Part shown: one piece after another, positions 1 through 6,123 of the stretch | How the letters are laid out: each line of letters begins with the position of its first letter | Position numbering within the stretch: position 1 is the first letter of the stretch | NCBI GenBank assembly: GCA_002702965.1 | Contig: PADE01000213.1 | Location: forward strand, 26,135 to 33,226 | Direction: 5' to 3' | Length of the DNA: 7,092 nucleotides | From: Planctomycetaceae bacterium | GTDB taxonomy: Bacteria; Planctomycetota; Planctomycetia; Pirellulales; Pirellulaceae | Program-made: the position numbers and the translations under genes | The notes under the pieces: model-generated | Databases searched by the model: none | The model's input: only the letters and a program-made list of their open reading frames with translations | Told to the model about the DNA's origin: nothing

Positions 1-738
1 AAATTGCTCTGGATCGAGACCCCCGGCAATCCGTTGATGTCAATCACCGACGTTTCCGCCTGCGCGGAACTGGCGCACCAACACGGTGCGTTGTTAGCGG
101 TTGACAACACGTTCGCCACTCCGGTGTTGACGCGACCGCTGGAACTGGGCGCTGATCTGGTCATGCACTCCGCGACGAAGTACTTGGGGGGCCACAGCGA
201 TCTGCTCGCCGGCGCTTTGATCGCAGGCACCCAAGAACTCTATGACCGACTTTACTTTCTACAAAATGCGTCGGGTGCCGTGTTGAGTCCGTTCGAGTCA
301 TTTCTGCTGAGCCGCGGCATCAAGACCCTCCAACTGCGCGTGCGCGAACAGTGCCGCACGGCCCAGAAATTGGCCGACTGGCTCTCACGCGACGCGCGCA
401 TCGCACGCGTCCTCTACCCGGGCTTGCCCGATCACCCGGGCCACGAGTTGGCGAGGTCCCAAATGCAGGGGCAATTTGGTGCCATGCTAACTTTTGAAGT
501 TGCCGGCGATCTGGCCAAAACCAAACGGGTCGCCGAGGCCACTCAGTTGTTTCAATTGGCCGTCAGCCTGGGCGCCGTCGAGTCACTGATCGAACAGCCA
601 GCGACAATGTCGCACGCCAGCTACGACGCTATCGACCGCGAGACACACGGGATTACCGACAGCCTCATTCGACTCTCCGTCGGGCTGGAAGACATTGAAG
701 ATCTGCAAGCGGATCTCGACCAGGCGTTGGACGCCTGA
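1..738 (+). CDS. Cystathionine gamma-synthase/gamma-lyase family PLP enzyme (5' end missing)
   Basis: A fold-type I, PLP-dependent enzyme of the Cys/Met metabolism family, which makes or cleaves cystathionine in transsulfuration; it is cytosolic. The reading frame is open from base 1 (AAA TTG CTC), so the start lies outside the window. About 246 codons are present of a family length near 380-400, so roughly 140 N-terminal residues are missing. Counting the TTG at base 4 as residue 1, visible motifs are ETPGNPLM (5-12), the PLP-ring aspartate in VDNTF (D34), and SATKYLGGHSD (56-66) with the Schiff-base lysine K59 (bases 178-180). SLGAVESLIEQPATMSH begins at 188, and a C-terminal RLSVGLED begins at R223, the expected substrate-carboxylate arginine. 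The VESLIEQPATMSH segment fits the gamma-synthase/gamma-lyase branch, but synthase and lyase cannot be separated here. The next gene is 143 bases away, so it is probably a separate transcription unit. Confidence 0.93.
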   Translation, partial: KLLWIETPGNPLMSITDVSACAELAHQHGALLAVDNTFATPVLTRPLELGADLVMHSATKYLGGHSDLLAGALIAGTQELYDRLYFLQNASGAVLSPFESFLLSRGIKTLQLRVREQCRTAQKLADWLSRDARIARVLYPGLPDHPGHELARSQMQGQFGAMLTFEVAGDLAKTKRVAEATQLFQLAVSLGAVESLIEQPATMSHASYDAIDRETHGITDSLIRLSVGLEDIEDLQADLDQALDA

Positions 739-760
739 TCACGGAATCGACACCACCTCT

Positions 761-766
761 GGAGGT
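761..766 (+). promoter_or_regulatory. Strong SD-like motif GGAGGT in the spacer before tkt
   Basis: GGAGGT is a near-perfect anti-16S match. It sits 5 bases before an ATG at 772 (ATG GGG TGA, two codons) and 10 bases before a GTG at 777 that opens an 18-19 codon frame. It is far from the tkt start at 882, so it is not that gene's RBS. It also forms the right arm of a small imperfect hairpin (ACCTC at 755-759 with GAGGT at 762-766, flanked by ATCGA at 746-750 and TCGAT at 769-773), so it could instead be a structural element. The motif is seen directly; its function is inferred. Confidence 0.25.
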
Positions 767-776
767 AATCGATGGG

Positions 777-836
777 GTGATGCAGCGCGGGTCATCTACA
801 CCAGTCCACTATGCTCCGACCGCCACAGCGCAGTAA
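777..836 (+). other. Possible small ORF (leader peptide?) upstream of tkt
   Basis: GTG at 777 followed directly by ATG at 780 opens a frame of 18-19 codons ending in TAA at 834-836 (MQRGSSTPVHYAPTATAQ from the ATG). The preceding two-codon ATG GGG TGA overlaps this ATG as TGATG, a layout typical of coupled translation. The frame is the same as that of tkt, separated by the TAA. I recognise no attenuator features such as a run of one amino acid's codons, no signal peptide and no toxin-like hydrophobic segment. An ORF this short can easily arise by chance, so only the GGAGGT upstream makes it worth listing. Confidence 0.15.
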
Positions 837-881
837 ACTGGATCACTTCTTTTTTTTCTACTTCAGATCCAGCCGGTCAAG

Positions 882-2942
882 ATGTCGACCTCCTCTGCGG
901 ACCTATCGCAACTCAGTATCAACGCGATCCGGACACTCTCCATGGATGGTGTCCAAGCAGCCAACTCGGGACACCCGGGAACTCCGATGGCGCTGGCGCC
1001 GCTGGCTTACACGATCTGGAATCACGCGCTTAAGTTTGACCCATCCGACCCATCCTGGCCCGCCCGCGATCGATTTGTACTCTCGTGCGGTCACGCGTCG
1101 ATGTTGTTGTATTCGATGCTACACCTGGCCGGTGTGAAACGGCTCGATGCCGACGGCAAACCGGGAACCGACCCGGCCGTCTCGCTGGCTGACTTGCGCC
1201 AGTTTCGCCAATTGGGCACCCCTTGCGCAGGGCATCCGGAATGGGGAGAAGTCGCGGGAATCGAGACCACTACCGGTCCGCTCGGACAAGGCATCGCGAC
1301 CAGTGTCGGCATGGCGCTCTCTTCCCGGTGGCTATCCGCGCACTACGCGCGTCCAGGATTTGAGCTCTTTGATTTTGATGTTTACGTCGTGGCGTCCGAC
1401 GGCGATCTCATGGAGGGAATCGGTGCCGAGGCCGCCTCGCTGGCCGGCCACCTCAAACTCTCCAACCTGTGTTGGTTTTACGACGACAATCGGATCACGA
1501 TTGAGGGAAACACCGACCTGGCATTCAGCGAGGACATCCCCGCACGGTTTCGGTCGCTCGGCTGGAACACGGTCCTCGTCGAAGATGCGAACGATTTAGC
1601 GAGCCTGCAAGCGGCGGTGCAGACTTTTCGAGAAACCGACGACCGCCCAACGCTCGTCGTGGTACGAAGCGTGATCGCCTGGGGCTCGCCGCACAAAGCG
1701 GGCACCGCAGCTGCGCACGGCGCGCCGCTGGGAGAAGAAGAGGTTCTGTTGACGAAACAGGCATACGGTTGGCCCCCAGACGATCCTTTCTTCGTTCCCG
1801 AGGGGGTCCGCGAGCACTTTAGTCGCGAAATCGGTAGCCGTGGGGGTGCCGCTCACAGTGACTGGCGAGACCGGTTTGGCCAGTACGCCAACAGCCATCC
1901 GGATCTCGCCCAAGAGCTCAAGACGATGTGGAGCGGAGAGTTGCCCGCCGGATGGGATGCCGAGATCGCTACCTTTCCGACCGACGATAAAGGGCTGGCC
2001 ACCCGCGCTTCATCCGGTCAGGTGCTAAACCAGATCGCTGCTCGTGTCCCGTGGATGTTGGGAGGATCGGCAGATCTGGCCCCTTCCAACAACACGACTC
2101 TGACGGGTGATCAAGCGGGTGAGTTTTCGGAGTCGGACTACGGTGGACGTAACTTTCACTTTGGTGTCCGAGAGCACGCCATGGCGGCCGCCTGCAACGG
2201 TATGTCGCTCTGCCACCTGCGGCCCTATGCGGGAACTTTCTTTTGTTTCACCGACTACATGCGGCCCGCCATACGGCTCGCCAGCATGATGCGGCGTGGC
2301 GTCCTCTATATCCTCACGCACGATTCGATTGGCCTGGGTGAAGATGGGCCGACACATCAGCCTGTGGAACATCTGGCGGCCTGTCGCGCCATTCCCGATT
2401 TGCTGGTCATGCGACCGGGGGATGCAAACGAAGTCGCCGCGGCCTACCGCGTGTTGGTTGGACAGAATCAGCGGCCGGCCGCTCTGGTCCTCACACGGCA
2501 AGCCGTTCCCACACTCGATCGCGGCCAGATGGCTTCCGCAGACGGTGTGGCGCGTGGCGGTTACGTGCTGGTCGATGCGCCGCACGGAGCCCCACAAATC
2601 ATCCTCGTCGGCAGTGGAAGCGAACTGTCGTTGTGTGTCGCAGCACATCGCGAACTGGTAACTTCCGGGATCGCAGCGCGGGTGGTCAGTCTGCCGTGCT
2701 GGGAACTATTCGAAGATCAGGATTCTGCATACCGCGAAACGGTGTTGCCCCAGGCGGTCACTGCGCGCGTCGGAGTGGAAGCGGGTATCCGCCAAGGCTG
2801 GGACCGCTACCTGGGCCGGGACGGCCAATTCGTCGGAATGGCATCGTTCGGAGCCTCGGGGAAATATCAAGCATTGTATGAGCACTTTGGGATCACCACG
2901 TCAGCGGTGGTCGCCGCCGCCCACAAAGCGTTGACCGCATAG
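882..2942 (+). CDS. tkt: Transketolase
   Basis: Transketolase (EC 2.2.1.1) uses thiamine diphosphate to move two-carbon units between ketose and aldose phosphates, linking the pentose-phosphate pathway to glycolysis in the cytosol. At 686 residues it is full length for the family. The N-terminal diphosphate-binding domain runs to about residue 335, with H31 in SGHPGTP, H71 in SCGHAS, and the ThDP/metal motif from D173 in SDGDLMEG to DDN at 201-203. The pyrimidine-binding domain (about 360-530) has the catalytic glutamate E431 in FGVREHAMA and the family signature GEDGPTHQP at 486-494. A C-terminal domain follows. The usual GDG of the ThDP motif reads SDG here, a variant I believe occurs in other bacterial transketolases. 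ATG 882 is the first start codon after an in-frame TAA at 834; no clear SD precedes it, and a T8 tract lies at 850-857. NadD follows 127 bases downstream. Confidence 0.97.
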   Translation: MSTSSADLSQLSINAIRTLSMDGVQAANSGHPGTPMALAPLAYTIWNHALKFDPSDPSWPARDRFVLSCGHASMLLYSMLHLAGVKRLDADGKPGTDPAVSLADLRQFRQLGTPCAGHPEWGEVAGIETTTGPLGQGIATSVGMALSSRWLSAHYARPGFELFDFDVYVVASDGDLMEGIGAEAASLAGHLKLSNLCWFYDDNRITIEGNTDLAFSEDIPARFRSLGWNTVLVEDANDLASLQAAVQTFRETDDRPTLVVVRSVIAWGSPHKAGTAAAHGAPLGEEEVLLTKQAYGWPPDDPFFVPEGVREHFSREIGSRGGAAHSDWRDRFGQYANSHPDLAQELKTMWSGELPAGWDAEIATFPTDDKGLATRASSGQVLNQIAARVPWMLGGSADLAPSNNTTLTGDQAGEFSESDYGGRNFHFGVREHAMAAACNGMSLCHLRPYAGTFFCFTDYMRPAIRLASMMRRGVLYILTHDSIGLGEDGPTHQPVEHLAACRAIPDLLVMRPGDANEVAAAYRVLVGQNQRPAALVLTRQAVPTLDRGQMASADGVARGGYVLVDAPHGAPQIILVGSGSELSLCVAAHRELVTSGIAARVVSLPCWELFEDQDSAYRETVLPQAVTARVGVEAGIRQGWDRYLGRDGQFVGMASFGASGKYQALYEHFGITTSAVVAAAHKALTA

Positions 2943-2958
2943 CACGTTCCATCGCAAC

Positions 2959-2973
2959 CCCGCGGTAAGCGGG
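2959..2973 (+). other. Short hairpin after tkt (not a convincing terminator)
   Basis: CCCGC (2959-2963) can pair with GCGGG (2969-2973) across the five-base loop GGTAA, 17 bases after the tkt stop. The stem is only 5 bp and no T-run follows, so intrinsic termination is doubtful. It may be a minor structure in a tkt-nadD transcript. Confidence 0.2.
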
Positions 2974-2974
2974 C

Positions 2975-2997
2975 GACACCGTGTTGCAGACACCGTG
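2975..2997 (+). repeat. 9-bp direct repeat GACACCGTG, two copies
   Basis: GACACCGTG occurs at 2975-2983 and again at 2989-2997, a period of 14 bases, in the tkt-nadD spacer. The exact repeat is visible in the sequence. A direct repeat with this spacing could be a binding site for a dimeric regulator or simply a chance or slippage product. No other copy was noticed elsewhere in the window. Confidence 0.4.
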
Positions 2998-3042
2998 GTC
3001 GGGTTCCACGAGGGTACCGATCGACGGGACTTCACCACCGGG

Positions 3043-3061
3043 CGTCTCTTCAGCAGAGACG
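3043..3061 (+). promoter_or_regulatory. Perfect 7-bp hairpin immediately before the nadD start
   Basis: CGTCTCT (3043-3049) is complementary to AGAGACG (3055-3061) with a five-base loop TCAGC, and the stem ends 8 bases before the nadD ATG at 3070. The right arm contains the only purine-rich stretch that could act as a weak ribosome-binding region. GAGAC is also repeated in tandem (3056-3060 and 3061-3065), so GTCTC (3044-3048) could pair in either of two registers. The complementarity is seen directly; control of nadD translation is an inference. Confidence 0.3.
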
Positions 3062-3069
3062 AGACTGGC

Positions 3070-3705
3070 ATGCGACTGGGCATCTTTGGCGGGACCTTCG
3101 ATCCAGTGCACCTGGGGCATCTCCTGTTGGCGGAAGTCTGTCTCGAACAGTGTCGTTTGGATCAAGTGTGGTTCGTACCGGCGGCGCTCCCGCCGCACAA
3201 GCAACAGCGCACTCTGACGCCGGGCAGCCAACGCGTTGAAATGTTGCAGCTGGCCATCAGCGGCCAACGCAGCCTGGATGTCTCGACCCTGGAACTCGAC
3301 CGCGGCGGAATCAGTTACACCTGGGAGACCCTGTCGGCGCTGCGCGACGCTCATCCCGATACCGATCTGTTTTTTCTGATGGGTGCCGATTCGCTCGCAG
3401 ACCTTCCCCGTTGGCGCGAACCACAACGCATCTGTGAACTGGCGCTACCGGTCGCGGTCCGCAGGGTCGGTTCGGCAGAACTCGATTTCAACCTCTTGGA
3501 CTCCATCGCCAGCCCTCAGCGGATTGCCGAAATGCGCCAATTCCAGGTTGAAATGCCCCTTATCGAATTGAGCAGCACGGACCTACGGGAACGATTTTCC
3601 ACCGGTCGCAGCGTTCGCTTTCGTACGCCGCGCGCGGTCGAAAAATACGTGGAAACGCACCACCTGTACAGCACCTCCGACGACGTGGCTCGGAGCACGC
3701 CATGA
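3070..3705 (+). CDS. nadD: Nicotinate-nucleotide adenylyltransferase
   Basis: NadD (EC 2.7.7.18) transfers AMP from ATP to nicotinate mononucleotide, giving deamido-NAD and pyrophosphate, the step before NAD synthetase. From ATG 3070 the protein is 211 residues, the usual NadD size, and begins directly with MRLGIFGGTFDPVHLGH, whose HxGH nucleotidyl-transferase motif is at 14-17. Further hallmarks are FLMGADSLADLPRW in the middle and the C-terminal SSTDLR (168-173), equivalent to the family's ISSTxIR phosphate-binding motif, followed by the typical ending with VEKYVETHHLY. The open frame extends back to a GTG at 2995, but that would add 25 residues unlike the family, so ATG 3070 is preferred. 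A hairpin abuts the start. The stop TGA at 3703 overlaps an ATG at 3702. The pyrophosphate released here is the predicted substrate of the phosphofructokinase encoded next. Confidence 0.95.
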   Translation: MRLGIFGGTFDPVHLGHLLLAEVCLEQCRLDQVWFVPAALPPHKQQRTLTPGSQRVEMLQLAISGQRSLDVSTLELDRGGISYTWETLSALRDAHPDTDLFFLMGADSLADLPRWREPQRICELALPVAVRRVGSAELDFNLLDSIASPQRIAEMRQFQVEMPLIELSSTDLRERFSTGRSVRFRTPRAVEKYVETHHLYSTSDDVARSTP

Positions 3706-3752
3706 GCCCGGTGTCGCAGCCGGAGACAGGCAACTCCGCGACGAGCCCGTAA
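3702..3752 (+). other. 16-codon ORF overlapping the nadD stop (ATGA)
   Basis: ATG 3702 overlaps the nadD TGA as ATGA and opens a 16-codon frame (MSPVSQPETGNSATSP) ending in TAA at 3750-3752. The overlap is the classic geometry of translational coupling, but the peptide is short, low in complexity and resembles nothing I recognise. It is most likely a chance ORF, or possibly the stub of a decayed gene. Confidence 0.1.
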
Positions 3753-3784
3753 CCCAACACACCCGTCATCGTTCGCGCCCTACA

Positions 3785-3813
3785 TTGAAGGCTCTCCAGG
3801 GCGTCGCTAAAAT
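3785..3813 (+). promoter_or_regulatory. Candidate sigma70-type promoter for the phosphofructokinase gene
   Basis: TTGAAG at 3785-3790 (4 of 6 to TTGACA) and TAAAAT at 3808-3813 (5 of 6 to TATAAT) are separated by an optimal 17 bases. Transcription would begin near 3820, giving a leader of about 45 bases to the ATG at 3864. It lies in the 158-base spacer after nadD, where a new transcription unit would be expected. This is a match to the Escherichia coli consensus only. Confidence 0.4.
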
Positions 3814-3863
3814 TCCTGCTGCGATGTCCAGCCCCTTCCCACCCTGTTACCTTCTGGCGATCG

Positions 3864-5153
3864 ATGGCCCTAGCAAAGAACCTCATCGTCGCCCAGAGCG
3901 GTGGTCCCAGCCCCGTCATCAATAACACACTGCGAGGACTCATCGAGGCCTGCCGGAACCTGGATGCGATTGGCACAGTCTACGGCGCGCGGCACGGCAT
4001 CGAAGGTGTGTTGAAAGAAGAACTCCTCGATCTCTCGGCGCAGGATCGCGAAGAAATCTCATTGCTACGCTACACGCCGGCGGCGGGGTCGATCGGTACC
4101 TGCCGGTACAAACTCAAGCCCGATCAGCACGAAGACTTCGATCGCTGTCTGGAAGTATTTCGCGCGCACGACATCGGATATCTTGTTTACATCGGCGGCA
4201 ACGATTCGATGGACACGGTGAACAAGATTGCCCAACTGGCCCATCAGCGAGGGATGCCTCTGGTCGGTATCGGGGGTCCCAAGACGATCGACAACGACGT
4301 CGGCGACAGTGAATTCAAGTTGATCGATCACACACCCGGTTATGGGTCGACCGCCAAGTATTGGATGCACGCGGTGCAAAATGCAAACGAAGAGAACCTG
4401 GGGTCGAGCCCGGCAGACCCGGTGCTCGTACTGCAAGCGATGGGACGGCGGATTGGTTACATTCCCGCGGCAGCTCGACTGGCCGACCCCAATCGCACAT
4501 TGCCACTGCAAATTTACCTGGCCGAAAGCCCGTGCACGCTGGAACAACTAGCCGACAACGTCAACGACCAATTGCGTCGCGATGGCCGTTGCATCGTCGT
4601 CATCAGCGAAGGATTCGACGTGGGACAGATCGGCGAAAGGAAAGACTCCTTTGGACACACCCAATTCAGCTCGAGTGAGATCACGGTAGCTCAACGGGTC
4701 GTGAACTACCTAAACCAGCGAGGCCTGGCGACACGCGGTTCGGCCCGGGGCAATGTCCCCGGTACCGACCAACGGCACTCGATCGCGTACGCTTCCACGG
4801 TCGACCTGGAAGAAGCCTATCGGGCGGGTCAGACGGCGGCGCACCTAGCAGCTGCGGGGGAGACGGGCCACATGGCGACGCTGTTACGTCAACCAGGACC
4901 GGCATACGGAATCCGTTACGACAAAGTACCATTGGCGGATGTGGCCAATAGCGAACGCTGTTTTCCCGCCGACTGGATCGCCGACTCGGGGTACGACGTC
5001 ACCGATGCGTTTCTGCGTTACGCCCAGCCACTTGTCGGCGCAGGCATGCTCAGTCTCCCGATGATCGATGGTCGGCAACGACTGGCCCAGCTTGCGCCGC
5101 GTTATGCAGATCAACGACTGCAGAGTTACACGCCACAAGCCGATCGTCGATGA
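3864..5153 (+). CDS. pfp: Phosphofructokinase, predicted pyrophosphate-dependent
   Basis: A PfkA-superfamily enzyme interconverting fructose 6-phosphate and fructose 1,6-bisphosphate, 429 residues. The phosphoryl-donor loop SGGPSPVIN starts at S12. GGNDS is at 111-115, where ATP enzymes have GGDGS. GGPKTIDND is at 137-145, with K140 where ATP enzymes have glycine and catalytic base D143. MGR is at 193-195 and SEG at 248-250 for fructose 6-phosphate binding. Non-glycine residues at both donor-selecting positions (N113/D114 region and K140) are the known signature of PPi-dependent enzymes (EC 2.7.1.90), so a reversible PPi reaction is predicted. About five extra residues lie just after TIDND (VGDSEFKLI before DHTPGYGS), and the usual GVPKT reads GGPKT. 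ATG 3864 places the first beta strand at the normal distance; no clear SD is present. A candidate promoter lies at 3785-3813. The ATP-type alternative is less likely. Confidence 0.92.
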   Translation: MALAKNLIVAQSGGPSPVINNTLRGLIEACRNLDAIGTVYGARHGIEGVLKEELLDLSAQDREEISLLRYTPAAGSIGTCRYKLKPDQHEDFDRCLEVFRAHDIGYLVYIGGNDSMDTVNKIAQLAHQRGMPLVGIGGPKTIDNDVGDSEFKLIDHTPGYGSTAKYWMHAVQNANEENLGSSPADPVLVLQAMGRRIGYIPAAARLADPNRTLPLQIYLAESPCTLEQLADNVNDQLRRDGRCIVVISEGFDVGQIGERKDSFGHTQFSSSEITVAQRVVNYLNQRGLATRGSARGNVPGTDQRHSIAYASTVDLEEAYRAGQTAAHLAAAGETGHMATLLRQPGPAYGIRYDKVPLADVANSERCFPADWIADSGYDVTDAFLRYAQPLVGAGMLSLPMIDGRQRLAQLAPRYADQRLQSYTPQADRR

Positions 5154-5201
5154 TGCGCGAACACTCCCCCGGCCCGATGCTTGGTACCTATTCGTCTGTG
5201 A

Positions 5202-6080
5202 ATGGTTTACATCATGTTTGAAATCGTTCGGCAACGCGATTTTCTAGTCGCCATCGATTCGGACGGCTGTGCGTTTGACACCATGGAATTGAAGCACAAA
5301 GAGTGTTTTATTCCGCAGACAATCAACTACTACAACCTACAAGCTGTGAGTAAGTACGCTCGCGAAGCCGCCGAATTCGTCAATTTGTATTCAAAGAGTC
5401 GTGGCATCAATCGTTTTCCCGCGCTCGTCGAGACGCTTCAGTGGCTGCAGAGACGACCCGCTGTGGCGGACCGCAATGTCCAGATCGAGATTCCCTCGGC
5501 GCTCGTCGAGTGGATCCAGACGGAATCCAAACTGGGCAATCCAGCACTCCAAATCCGGGTGCAACAAACGGGTGACCCGGCTCTCAAACAAGCGCTGTCC
5601 TGGTCCGAGAAGGTCAACGAAACGGTGGCTCAGGTCGTACGCGGCGTACCTCCCTTTCCGGGTGTCCGGGAATGTCTGGAAAAGCTCAGCGAGCGGGCCG
5701 ATCAGATCGTCTGCTCCGCAACACCCAACGATGCGCTACGGGCCGAGTGGTCTGAACACGGGATCGACGGGTTTGTAGAGGCCATTTGTGGCCAGGAAAC
5801 GGGAACCAAGAAGCAGACTTTGACCAACGCGGCGAAGTACGATCCAGACCGCGTGCTGATGATCGGCGATGCGCCCGGTGATTTCCGTGCGGCCGAAGCA
5901 AACCACTGTCTGTTTTTCCCCATCAATCCGGGCGCCGAAGAGGCCAGTTGGCAACGACTCCTCGAAGACGGAATCGACCAATTTCTAGATGGTTCCTTTG
6001 CCGGAGCGTATCAACATGCGCTGCTCGAGGAATTTGAGGCAACGCTACCCGAGCAGCCACCGTGGCCGGTCACGCAATAG
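5202..6080 (+). CDS. HAD-superfamily hydrolase with enlarged cap (substrate unknown)
   Basis: A 292-residue haloacid dehalogenase superfamily protein, probably a cytosolic small-molecule phosphatase. All four HAD motifs are visible: motif I DSDG with nucleophile D19 and acid/base D21; motif II S172 in VCSATP; motif III lysine K203 or K204 in GTKKQ; and motif IV GDAPGD with D223 and D227 for Mg2+. The segment between motifs I and II is about 150 residues, against roughly 105-120 in phosphoglycolate phosphatase and beta-phosphoglucomutase types. It begins with an unusual stretch, MELKHKECFIP (28-38), probably a large helical C1 cap that sets specificity. There is no signal peptide or membrane segment. 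ATG 5202 directly follows an in-frame TGA (5199-5201), so it is the earliest start; ATG 5214 is an alternative. Neither has a clear SD. It sits 48 bases after the phosphofructokinase gene and 43 before gnd, so a sugar or sugar-acid phosphate substrate is a reasonable guess only. Confidence 0.88.
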   Translation: MVYIMFEIVRQRDFLVAIDSDGCAFDTMELKHKECFIPQTINYYNLQAVSKYAREAAEFVNLYSKSRGINRFPALVETLQWLQRRPAVADRNVQIEIPSALVEWIQTESKLGNPALQIRVQQTGDPALKQALSWSEKVNETVAQVVRGVPPFPGVRECLEKLSERADQIVCSATPNDALRAEWSEHGIDGFVEAICGQETGTKKQTLTNAAKYDPDRVLMIGDAPGDFRAAEANHCLFFPINPGAEEASWQRLLEDGIDQFLDGSFAGAYQHALLEEFEATLPEQPPWPVTQ

Positions 6081-6114
6081 AATCTGTCCCCCCCATTGAC
6101 TCTCACCAATAGAC

Positions 6115-6120
6115 GAGGAA
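6115..6120 (+). promoter_or_regulatory. Ribosome-binding site of gnd (GAGGAA)
   Basis: GAGGAA ends three bases before ATG 6124. It is the only clear SD sequence in front of a recognised gene in this window and settles the gnd start, suggesting stronger or more independent translation than for its neighbours. Confidence 0.65.
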
Positions 6121-6123
6121 CCG

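Noticed and set aside
847..866. Pyrimidine tract with T8 followed by CTACTTCAG, resembling a terminator tail or a eukaryotic 3' splice site
   Set aside because: No GC-rich stem directly precedes the T-run (only CCAGT at 801-805 with ACTGG at 837-841 across a 31-base loop). The surrounding genes are plainly bacterial, so splicing is not relevant.
1392..1418. SDG instead of GDG in the thiamine-diphosphate motif of transketolase, suggesting an inactive enzyme
   Set aside because: The metal-binding Asp, the DDN segment, both histidines and catalytic Glu431 are all present, and I recall the SDGDLMEG form in other bacterial transketolases. It is a subtype variant rather than a defect.
2025..2648. 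207-codon open frame on the minus strand inside tkt, and a 177-codon minus-strand frame at 2893-3426
   Set aside because: Both lie opposite well-supported genes (tkt, and the tkt end plus nadD). Their translations are rich in Arg and His with no recognisable motif, as expected for shadows of GC-rich coding DNA.
2995..3069. GTG 2995 as the nadD start, adding 25 residues
   Set aside because: NadD proteins normally begin within a few residues of the GxFDPxHxGH motif, which ATG 3070 gives exactly. The extension has no family similarity and spans a hairpin.
3824..3863. ATG 3824 as an upstream start for the phosphofructokinase
   Set aside because: It is out of frame with the phosphofructokinase gene (40 bases away) and its own frame ends shortly inside that gene with no recognisable product.
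6096..6101. TTGACT as a -35 box for a gnd promoter
   Set aside because: A -10 box at the usual spacing would fall on the gnd RBS and start codon, and no TATAAT-like sequence is there.
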